From assembly GCA_947478935.1 (NCBI GenBank), contig CANJXV010000200.1, positions 1 to 5,197 of the forward strand: a DNA stretch of 5,197 nt. The letters are read 5' to 3'. The translations under genes and the position numbers were made by a program. This stretch comes from Comamonadaceae bacterium. Lineage in GTDB: Bacteria; Pseudomonadota; Gammaproteobacteria; Burkholderiales; Burkholderiaceae_C. Position 1 is the stretch's first letter, and each line of letters begins with the position of its first letter. Positions 1 through 5,197 of the stretch are shown here, one piece after another. Under the pieces are notes generated by a model. The model made no database searches, was not told where the DNA came from, and saw only the letters and a list, made by a program, of their open reading frames with translations.

Positions 1-1073
1 AAGCCTACCTCAAGGCCTCGGGCATTGGCGACACCGCCTTCTTCGGCCCCGAGCCCGAGTTCTTCATTTTTGACGATGTGCGCTGGAATACCGATATGTC
101 GGGCACGTTCTTCAAAATCGACGAAGCCGAAGCCCCCTGGAACAGCGGCAAGGTTATGGACGGCGGCAACAAAGGCCACCGCCCCACGGTCAAAGGCGGC
201 TACTTCCCCGTGCCCCCGGTGGACAGCACCCAAGACATGCGCGCTGAAATGTCGCTCATCCTGGAGCAACTCGGTGTACCCGTTGAAGTGTTCCACCACG
301 AAGTAGCTGGCGCGGGTCAAAACGAAATCGGCACAAAGTTCAGCACCTTGGTGCAACGCGCCGATTGGACCCAGATCTTGAAGTACGTGGTGCAAAACGT
401 CGCCCATAACTTCGGCAAGACCGCCACCTTCATGCCTAAGCCTATCGTTGGCGACAACGGCTCGGGTATGCACGTGCACCAGTCCATCTGGAAAGACGGA
501 AAAAACCTGTTCGCCGGAGACGGCTACGCCGGTTTATCCGACTTCGCCCTTTACTACATTGGCGGCATCATCAAGCATGCGCGCGCGCTCAATGCCATCA
601 CCAACCCCGGTACCAACAGCTACAAGCGCTTGGTTCCCGGCTACGAGGCACCAGTCAAGCTGGCATATTCTTCGCGCAACCGTTCGGCGTCGATCCGTAT
701 CCCTTTTGTGGCCAACCCCAAAGGTCGCCGTATCGAGGCACGCTTCCCCGACCCACTGATGAACCCTTATTTGGGCTTCTCGGCCTTGATGATGGCTGGT
801 CTGGACGGCGTGGAAAACAAAATCCACCCCGGCGAGGCTGCTACCAAAGACCTTTACCACCTGCCGCCGGAAGAAGACGCATTGGTCCCCACCGTCTGCC
901 ACAGTCTGGACCAAGCGCTGGACTGCCTCGCAGCCGACCACGCCTTCCTGACCAAAGGAGGCGTGTTCACTCAGAGCATGCTCGAAGCCTACATCGAACT
1001 CAAAATGGGTGAGGTGACGCGTCTGCGTCAGTCCACCCATCCTATTGAATTTGATATGTATTATTCGTTGTAA
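1..1073 (+). CDS. glnA: Glutamine synthetase type I (GSI-beta), C-terminal part, 5' end outside window
   Basis: This enzyme makes glutamine from glutamate, ammonia and ATP, as a cytoplasmic dodecamer. The reading frame is open from base 3 and gives 356 residues. Catalytic residues line up with the classical enterobacterial numbering at a constant offset of 112: the GPEPEF metal-site glutamates (fragment E17, E19; classical E129, E131), E100 and E108 (E212, E220), H157 in NGSGMHVH (H269), the NSYKRLVPGYEAP block, NRSASIRIP, and RRIEARFPDP. The adenylylation tyrosine is Y285 in DLYHLPPEE (classical Y397; codon 855-857), so activity is probably controlled by a GlnE-type adenylyltransferase encoded elsewhere. 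About 112 N-terminal residues and the promoter lie upstream of the window. The C-terminus (EFDMYYSL) is the usual family end, so the 3' end is intact. Seen: all motifs. Known: function and modification. No frameshift or missing key residue was noticed. Confidence 0.98.
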   Translation, partial: AYLKASGIGDTAFFGPEPEFFIFDDVRWNTDMSGTFFKIDEAEAPWNSGKVMDGGNKGHRPTVKGGYFPVPPVDSTQDMRAEMSLILEQLGVPVEVFHHEVAGAGQNEIGTKFSTLVQRADWTQILKYVVQNVAHNFGKTATFMPKPIVGDNGSGMHVHQSIWKDGKNLFAGDGYAGLSDFALYYIGGIIKHARALNAITNPGTNSYKRLVPGYEAPVKLAYSSRNRSASIRIPFVANPKGRRIEARFPDPLMNPYLGFSALMMAGLDGVENKIHPGEAATKDLYHLPPEEDALVPTVCHSLDQALDCLAADHAFLTKGGVFTQSMLEAYIELKMGEVTRLRQSTHPIEFDMYYSL

Positions 1074-1074
1074 T
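1045..1074 (+). promoter_or_regulatory. Weak sigma-70-like promoter candidate overlapping the glnA 3' end
   Basis: TTGAAT (1045-1050) and TGTAAT (1069-1074) lie 18 bases apart, matching 4 of 6 and 5 of 6 positions of the -35 and -10 consensus. It could supply basal transcription of the downstream regulators, as a local promoter does in enterobacterial glnLG. However, the AT-rich patch mostly encodes the conserved GlnA end EFDMYYSL, so the resemblance may come from coding constraint. Any transcript from here would also have to pass the terminator at 1153-1180. Confidence 0.18.
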
Positions 1075-1097
1075 GCCGGTTTCGCGGCATACCGGCC
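1073..1097 (+). other. Inverted repeats immediately after the glnA stop
   Basis: Two overlapping hairpins are possible. ATGCCG (1073-1078) pairs with CGGCAT (1085-1090) around a 6-base loop, or GCCGGT (1075-1080) pairs with ACCGGC (1091-1096) around a 10-base loop. They share bases and so exclude each other. No T-run follows, so this is not an intrinsic terminator by itself. It may protect the 3' end of glnA mRNA or be chance in GC-rich sequence. Confidence 0.35.
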
Positions 1098-1104
1098 GGG
1101 CTTG

Positions 1105-1119
1105 TGGACAACCGCTTGC
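1105..1119 (+). promoter_or_regulatory. Candidate sigma-54 (-24/-12) promoter motif
   Basis: The sequence TGG-ACAACCGC-TTGC has the invariant GG (1106-1107) and GC (1118-1119) separated by exactly 10 bases. It also has the preferred T before GG and TT before GC. The usual CACG after TGG is replaced by ACAA. If active, transcription would start near 1131, upstream of the terminator, and would read toward the small exported protein and ntrBC. NtrC itself activates sigma-54 promoters, so autoregulation would be logical. No NtrC enhancer pair was recognised nearby, and the motif is short enough to occur by chance. Confidence 0.3.
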
Positions 1120-1152
1120 CCACCTGCCGGTGTTGTCGCAAGGCCTCTCGCG

Positions 1153-1180
1153 AAAAGACGGCTGCGGCCGTCTTTTTTTT
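1153..1180 (+). terminator. Strong rho-independent terminator between glnA and the small exported gene
   Basis: AAAAGACGGC (1153-1162) pairs perfectly with GCCGTCTTTT (1167-1176) around the tetraloop TGCG, and the T-run covers 1173-1180 (eight T). This is a textbook intrinsic terminator for glnA transcription. It ends only 10 bases before the next start codon, so it should also limit expression of the downstream genes and act as a partial terminator or attenuator. Confidence 0.92.
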
Positions 1181-1190
1181 GAATAGCCTC

Positions 1191-1682
1191 ATGACACGTA
1201 CATCGCTTTTGCCCCGCGTTTTTTTGCTCGTTGCCGCGCTAATTGGTTTGGGCGCGTATGCCCAAGACCGCATTTACCGCTGCGGCAACGAATACACCAA
1301 TATCGTCACCCAGGCTCAAGAAAAATCCTGCACCCTGATTACCACCGGCAACGCGAACGTGGTACCCGGTGAAAAAGCAAGGGGCGCAAAAATAGCGCGC
1401 CCCGCGGTGCGGCAGGATGCACCGGCGCAGCGCGCCAAAGATGTGGAGTCCCGCACCATTTTGGAAACCGAGCTGAAAAAAGCACAAACCCAGCTGACCG
1501 AGATCAAACAGGAATACAACGGCGGTGATCCTGAAAAGCTAGGCACCGAAATCCGCAACAATCAAAAATACCTAGACCGCAAGGCCGAGCTAAAAGCCCG
1601 TCTGGACAGGACGGAAGCAGACATCGCTAGCCTGCGACGCGAAATAGGGCGCTTGCCCGGCGGCGTCGCTAGCACGCCATAA
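1191..1682 (+). CDS. Small exported protein with coiled-coil tail, unknown function
   Basis: This 163-residue protein is not one I can name functionally. Residues 1-24 form a signal peptide: basic start (R3, R9), hydrophobic core FLLVAALIGLG, and an AYA|Q cleavage site. It should therefore be exported to the periplasm. The mature protein starts with QDRIYRCGNEYTN; C31 and C47 could form a disulfide. This short N-terminal block weakly recalls DUF4124-like domains. Residues 59-82 are rich in Ala, Arg and Pro. Residues 84-155 are charged and heptad-like (ETELKKAQTQL, then RKAELKARL and RREIGRL), with a break at NGGDPE (110-115), consistent with a helical hairpin or coiled coil. ATG 1191 is chosen because the open frame further upstream runs through the terminator. 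No Shine-Dalgarno sequence is visible. Five bases separate its stop from glnL, suggesting co-transcription and coupled translation. My recollection is that similar proteins occur next to glnA in other Burkholderiales; this was not checked. Confidence 0.85.
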   Translation: MTRTSLLPRVFLLVAALIGLGAYAQDRIYRCGNEYTNIVTQAQEKSCTLITTGNANVVPGEKARGAKIARPAVRQDAPAQRAKDVESRTILETELKKAQTQLTEIKQEYNGGDPEKLGTEIRNNQKYLDRKAELKARLDRTEADIASLRREIGRLPGGVASTP

Positions 1683-1687
1683 ACACC

Positions 1688-2746
1688 ATGTCTGGCACAG
1701 CGCAATACCAAAGCTTTGATTTGCTGGCTAGCTTGCTGGCCGTGGTACATGCCGACGCCAAGGTGGTATTTTCCAACGCGGCCTTGGAAGATGCCCTAGG
1801 CATGTCACGCCGCGCCATCGTCGGGGCCAGTCTGGCCGATTTATTTACCGAGCCGACGACCTTGCGCGAGGCACTGGCGGGCGCCTCTGACAACGCCTTT
1901 GCCACGCTGCGCTACGACGGATTTTTGCGCCGCCATGGGCAGGAATTGCTGCCAGTACATGTCATCGTGACCGACGCCGATACCAAAGGCTGTTTCGTGG
2001 TGGAACTGGTGCCCCAAGAGCAGCAAACGCGGCAGGACCGCGAAGAGCGTCTGGCGCAGCAGGCCCTGGCCAACAAGGAGCTGATTCGCAACCTAGCCCA
2101 CGAAATTAAAAACCCTTTGGGTGGCATACGCGGCGCGGCGCAGTTGTTAGAGATGGAAATCGCTTCCAGTGGCCTTAGCGAATACACCCAAGTCATCATC
2201 CGCGAGGCCGATCGACTGCAAACCCTGGTGGACCGCTTGCTAGCTCCGCACCGCCGGGCCCATATGGTGGGCGATGTCAATATCCACGAGGTGTGTGAGC
2301 GCGTGCGCTCGCTCATCGTTGCCGAATTCCCCAAGGGTCTGCGCATGGTGCGCGATTACGATATTTCTATTCCTGAATTTCGGGGTGACTTAGAGCAGTT
2401 GATTCAAACAGTGCTCAATATTGCGCACAACGCATGCCAGGCATTGTCGGATCGTATCGCTCAGGGAGATGCGCAACTGACTTTTTGCACTCGGATTGCA
2501 CGCCAAGTTACCTTCGGAAAAATGCGTTACAGGCTGGCACTGGAATTGCATGTTGTGGACAACGGACCGGGCGTGCCCGATTCGATCAAGGACCGCATCT
2601 TCTACCCGCTGGTATCGGGCAGAGACGGCGGCTCCGGCTTAGGGCTCACATTGGCGCAAACCTTTGTTCAGCAACACCATGGGCAGATCGAAGTCGATAG
2701 CCAACCGGGTCGTACGGATTTCAAGATATTGATTCCTTTACCGTAG
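1688..2746 (+). CDS. glnL: Nitrogen regulation sensor histidine kinase/phosphatase NtrB (GlnL)
   Basis: NtrB is the cytoplasmic kinase that phosphorylates NtrC under nitrogen limitation and, with PII protein, dephosphorylates it under excess. The 352 residues (E. coli NtrB is about 349) contain an N-terminal PAS domain at about 8-105, and then a dimerisation/H-box with phospho-acceptor H138 in NLAHEIKNPLGG (codon 2099-2101). The ATPase domain has the N box NIAHNACQAL (244-253), G1 box DNGPG (291-295), F box IFYPLVSG (304-311) and G2 box GGSGLGL (314-320). No transmembrane segment is seen, as expected for NtrB. The IFYPLVSGR block and the glnG gene directly downstream set it apart from other PAS kinases. 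ATG 1688 lies 5 bases after the preceding stop without a clear Shine-Dalgarno sequence, so translation is probably coupled. All key residues are intact. Confidence 0.97.
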   Translation: MSGTAQYQSFDLLASLLAVVHADAKVVFSNAALEDALGMSRRAIVGASLADLFTEPTTLREALAGASDNAFATLRYDGFLRRHGQELLPVHVIVTDADTKGCFVVELVPQEQQTRQDREERLAQQALANKELIRNLAHEIKNPLGGIRGAAQLLEMEIASSGLSEYTQVIIREADRLQTLVDRLLAPHRRAHMVGDVNIHEVCERVRSLIVAEFPKGLRMVRDYDISIPEFRGDLEQLIQTVLNIAHNACQALSDRIAQGDAQLTFCTRIARQVTFGKMRYRLALELHVVDNGPGVPDSIKDRIFYPLVSGRDGGSGLGLTLAQTFVQQHHGQIEVDSQPGRTDFKILIPLP

Positions 2747-2772
2747 TTGAAAACTAACAAGAAAGCACACCG

Positions 2773-4365
2773 ATGAAGCCGATTTGGATCGTAGATGATG
2801 ACCAGTCCATACGCTTTGTGCTGGAAAAAGCCTTGTTGCGTGAGCAATTGCCCACGCGCAGTTTTTCTAATGCGCGCGACGTGCTAGCGGCTTTAAGTAG
2901 TGATGACGAAGTCCCGCAAATTCTGGTCAGTGATATCCGCATGCCCGGCGGCTCAGGCCTGGATTTACTAGACAAAGTGAAGGCCAAACACCCAGGACTG
3001 CCAGTCATCATCATGACCGCGTTTTCTGATCTGGACAGTGCAGTAAGCGCATTTCAGGGCGGTGCATTTGAATACCTACCCAAGCCCTTCGATTTGCCCA
3101 AAGCCATTGAACTGATTCGCCGTGCGGTGCAAGAGAGCCAACGCGAAGAGTTTGCCGAAGAACGTATGGCCGACACGCCAGAAATGCTGGGGCAGGCACC
3201 CGCCATGCAGGATGTGTTCCGCGCGATTGGCCGTCTAAGCCAAAGCAATGTCACGGTCATGATTACCGGCGAATCCGGTTCGGGCAAAGAACTGGTGGCC
3301 CGCGCCTTGCACAAACATTCTCCGCGTGCCAGCGGACCGTTTGTGGCTATCAATACTGCGGCAATTCCTAAAGAATTGCTTGAAAGCGAACTCTTTGGCC
3401 ATGAGCGTGGAGCATTTACCGGCGCGCAAGCGCAGCGGCGCGGACGCTTCGAGCAGGCCGATGAAGGCACCTTGTTTTTGGACGAAATCGGCGACATGCC
3501 GTTTGAGTTGCAAACCCGCTTGCTACGCGTGCTGAGTGACGGCCATTTTTATCGCGTGGGCGGCCACAGCGCCATAAAAGCCAATGTACGCGTGATCGCT
3601 GCGACGCACCAGGATCTGGAATTGCGCGTGCAGCAAGGCGCGTTTCGCGAGGACTTGTTCCATCGCCTCAACGTTATTCGCCTGCGCTTGCCCGCGCTGC
3701 GCGAGCGGCGCGAAGACATTCCTATGCTCACGCGCCACTTTTTGCAGCACAGCGCCAAGCAACTGGGCGTGGAGCCCAAACGCATTGCCGACAGCGCGCT
3801 GGCAGCCATCGAAAATTTTGCTTTCCCTGGCAATGTGCGCCAATTGGAAAACGTGTGTCACTGGCTGACTGTGATGGCGCCTGCCCAGGTGATTGAGCCT
3901 AAAGACTTGCCGCCCGAATTTGGTGTGTACAAGCACCAGGGCGCGGCGCACGCTGAGCCCGAGAGTGCGCCTGATGGCACCGCCTTGGTGCGCACCAGTG
4001 GTTACGCGGAGGTCTCTGCCCAAGCGCCAGGATTACCCATCGATAGCGGCGCGATGGATAAAGCCTCTATGGTTTGGCCTTCGCCTAACGCGCTGGGCAA
4101 CGCACCCGCTACGCCACCCCCGCTGACCGGCTGGGAGGTCGAGCTCGAAGACGAAGCGTTGACACTGCTGCGTACCGGTCATCTCGAGGTGTGGGACACG
4201 CTGACCCGCCGCTTTGAGGCCCGGATGATTCAAGCCGCACTTACCAATACCCGCGGCCGCCGTATCGAAGCGGCCACCAAATTGGGCATAGGCCGCAACA
4301 CCATCACCCGCAAAATCCAGGAACTGGGTTTGGACAAAAAACTGGCTTTGTCGCCGGAAGAATAA
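2773..4365 (+). CDS. glnG: Nitrogen regulation response regulator NtrC (GlnG), sigma-54 activator
   Basis: NtrC is the partner of NtrB. Once phosphorylated it oligomerises on enhancers and uses ATP hydrolysis to open sigma-54 promoters of nitrogen genes. The 530 residues show a receiver domain (1-120) with acidic D8-D10, phospho-acceptor D54, T82 and K104. The AAA+ domain (about 138-380) has Walker A GESGSGKE (166-173), the sigma-54-contacting GAFTGA loop (213-218), Walker B GTLFLDEIGD (232-241), arginine residues R292 and R298 in FREDLFHR, and sensor II FPGNVRQLEN (351-360). A C-terminal Fis-type helix-turn-helix (about 481-521) includes GRNTITRKIQELGL. It is about 60 residues longer than E. 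coli NtrC (469), almost all of it in a linker at about 383-453 rich in Ala, Pro, Ser and Gly. The start ATG 2773 is preceded by a weak purine-rich site, CAAGAAAG (2758-2765). It follows glnL by 26 bases with no visible promoter, so the two genes are one transcription unit. Confidence 0.98.
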   Translation: MKPIWIVDDDQSIRFVLEKALLREQLPTRSFSNARDVLAALSSDDEVPQILVSDIRMPGGSGLDLLDKVKAKHPGLPVIIMTAFSDLDSAVSAFQGGAFEYLPKPFDLPKAIELIRRAVQESQREEFAEERMADTPEMLGQAPAMQDVFRAIGRLSQSNVTVMITGESGSGKELVARALHKHSPRASGPFVAINTAAIPKELLESELFGHERGAFTGAQAQRRGRFEQADEGTLFLDEIGDMPFELQTRLLRVLSDGHFYRVGGHSAIKANVRVIAATHQDLELRVQQGAFREDLFHRLNVIRLRLPALRERREDIPMLTRHFLQHSAKQLGVEPKRIADSALAAIENFAFPGNVRQLENVCHWLTVMAPAQVIEPKDLPPEFGVYKHQGAAHAEPESAPDGTALVRTSGYAEVSAQAPGLPIDSGAMDKASMVWPSPNALGNAPATPPPLTGWEVELEDEALTLLRTGHLEVWDTLTRRFEARMIQAALTNTRGRRIEAATKLGIGRNTITRKIQELGLDKKLALSPEE

Positions 4366-4376
4366 ATACGCGGGCT

Positions 4377-5150
4377 TCAGGTCGTAGGCTTGAGCGTCAG
4401 CACCACTGGCGTATGGTCGCTAGGCCTTTCGTTTTTACGCGGCGTTTTGTCGATCACGCACGCGCTGGCCCGTTCACGCAGGGCCTGGCTGATCAGAATA
4501 TGGTCGATGCGTAGCCCCCGGTTGCGGCGAAAAGCCATGTCCCGGTAATCCCACCAGCTATAGCTTTTGGGCGGCTGCGGGAACAGGCGCAGGCTGTCGT
4601 GCAAGCCCATAGCCACCAGCGCCCGCAGGTGGTAGCGCTCTTCCTCGGTACAGTGAATTTGCTCGCGCATGCCCTCGGGATCCCAGACATCGGCATCGTC
4701 AAAGGTGATGTTGTAGTCGCCCATCAGCAGCAATTGCGGATGCGCCTCCAGCTCAGCCTTGACCCAGTTCCGTAGGGCCTTGAGCCATTCCATTTTGTAT
4801 TCAAATTTGTCGCTGCCAGGCGCCTGGCCGTTCGGGAAATAGGCCCCAATCACGCGCACGCCCTGCACCGTGCCGCTAATCACCCGCGCCAGCTCATCTT
4901 CAAAACCAGGGATGTTTTTCACCACATCGACGGCCTCGGTTTTGGTCAGCAAGGCAACGCCGTTATAGGTTTTTTGCCCGAACCATTGCGCTTGGTAACC
5001 GGTTTGCGCGAAGGCATCATGCGGAAATTTATCGTCGGTAAGTTTGGTCTCTTGCAAGGCCAGTACATCGACCGGGTTGGCGCTCAGCCAGTCCAGCACC
5101 TGGGGCAGGCGCACCGCTAAAGAATTGACGTTCCAGGTGGCAAATTGCAT
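4377..5150 (-). CDS. xth: Exodeoxyribonuclease III / AP endonuclease (ExoIII, XthA family)
   Basis: This is a Mg2+-dependent base-excision repair nuclease that cuts DNA at abasic sites and has 3'-phosphodiesterase and 3'-5' exonuclease activity in its family. The 257 residues (E. coli XthA is 268) carry the full exonuclease-endonuclease-phosphatase set: N7 in ATWNVNSL, E34 in LQETKL, Y104 in GAYFPNG, D145 and N147 in MGDYNIT, D216 in GLRIDHIL, and D245-H246 in the final PSDHTPVVL. SWWDYR (198-203) is the usual DNA-contacting aromatic segment. ATG 5150 is the start: it gives the canonical MQFATWNVNSL beginning, and the next upstream ATG reaches a stop after three codons. No clear Shine-Dalgarno sequence is visible. 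It faces glnG, with 11 bases between the two stops, and is not expected to belong to the nitrogen operon. Confidence 0.97.
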   Translation of the reverse strand: MQFATWNVNSLAVRLPQVLDWLSANPVDVLALQETKLTDDKFPHDAFAQTGYQAQWFGQKTYNGVALLTKTEAVDVVKNIPGFEDELARVISGTVQGVRVIGAYFPNGQAPGSDKFEYKMEWLKALRNWVKAELEAHPQLLLMGDYNITFDDADVWDPEGMREQIHCTEEERYHLRALVAMGLHDSLRLFPQPPKSYSWWDYRDMAFRRNRGLRIDHILISQALRERASACVIDKTPRKNERPSDHTPVVLTLKPTT

Positions 5151-5197
5151 GGTTCAAAGCGGCATGGTGCGCTGGTAATTCACAAAACTATAGGCTA
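5151..5197 (-). promoter_or_regulatory. Upstream leader of xth with a possible -10 element
   Basis: On the minus strand, TATAGT (5192-5187) resembles a -10 hexamer at 4 of 6 or better and would give a start near 5180, about 30 bases before the xth ATG. The matching -35 region falls outside the window, so this cannot be completed. No other open frame of note occurs in these 47 bases. Confidence 0.15.

Noticed and set aside
534..1040. 168-codon open frame on the minus strand inside glnA
   Set aside because: It is fully antisense to an unmistakable glnA reading frame, has no recognisable domain, and fits the usual mirror frame produced by GC-rich codon bias.
1102..1112. TTGTGGACAAC repeated at 2553-2563, resembling a DnaA box or operator
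   Set aside because: The second copy encodes the conserved VVDNGP of the NtrB G1 box, so the repeat is best explained by coincidence; there is no cluster of DnaA boxes or AT-rich unwinding region.
1121..1132. CACC-TGCC-GGTG inverted repeat as an NtrC enhancer site
   Set aside because: NtrC sites have TGCACC-N5-GGTGCA; here the spacer is 4 bases and the outer TG/CA pairs are missing.
1104..1190. Possible 29-residue N-terminal extension of the exported protein from GTG 1104
   Set aside because: The extension runs through the intrinsic terminator and would bury the signal peptide; ATG 1191 gives a normal exported protein. A TTG at 1179 is in frame but lies in the T-run with no ribosome binding site.
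1219..1225. Run of seven T in the signal-peptide codons as a phase-variation tract
   Set aside because: It simply encodes Val-Phe-Leu of the hydrophobic core, and a tract of seven is short for slippage-based switching; there is no supporting sign such as an alternative frame with meaning.
1536..2243. Local cluster of CTAG tetranucleotides, often GCTAGC
   Set aside because: CTAG is often scarce in proteobacteria, but the count over the whole window is not above simple composition-based expectation, and the genes carrying it are intact and syntenic, so it gives no evidence of transfer.
3523..4023. 166-codon open frame on the minus strand inside glnG
   Set aside because: It overlaps the NtrC AAA+ domain entirely and resembles no family I know; treated as a codon-bias shadow.

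Overview
The window is an ordinary but well-preserved nitrogen-regulation locus from a betaproteobacterium. The protein sequences (GlnA, NtrB, NtrC, ExoIII) look like Burkholderiales, and the NtrC and ExoIII wording is most reminiscent of Comamonadaceae. That placement is from memory of the families, not from a search. Base composition is moderately GC-rich. The order is glnA (3' part) > small exported protein > glnL/ntrB > glnG/ntrC on the plus strand, then convergent xth (exonuclease III) on the minus strand. I see no mobile element, CRISPR array, tRNA or rRNA.

Bases 1-1073 hold the C-terminal three quarters of a type I glutamine synthetase, with its catalytic residues and the adenylylation tyrosine. 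Bases 1074-1190 are the only intergenic stretch of any size (117 nt). It holds a short inverted repeat just after the glnA stop, a sigma-54-like GG-N10-GC motif, and a strong intrinsic terminator whose T-run ends only 10 nt before the next start codon. Bases 1191-1682 encode a 163-residue protein with a signal peptide, two cysteines and a charged coiled-coil tail, of unknown function. It is followed after 5 nt by glnL (1688-2746) and after a further 26 nt by glnG (2773-4365). xth (4377-5150, minus strand) ends 11 nt from the glnG stop, and 47 nt of its upstream region are visible.

Functionally, NtrB phosphorylates NtrC when nitrogen is scarce. NtrC-P then activates sigma-54 promoters, classically including glnA, while GlnA assimilates ammonium. 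The terminator after glnA suggests that GlnA is made in excess over the regulators, with the small protein and ntrBC expressed by read-through or from a weak local promoter. That layout parallels enterobacterial glnA-glnL-glnG. xth is a DNA-repair gene and appears to be an unrelated neighbour.

I found no convincing new biological system. The points most worth a second look are the uncharacterised exported coiled-coil protein inserted between glnA and ntrB, and the arrangement of terminator and sigma-54-like motif ahead of it.
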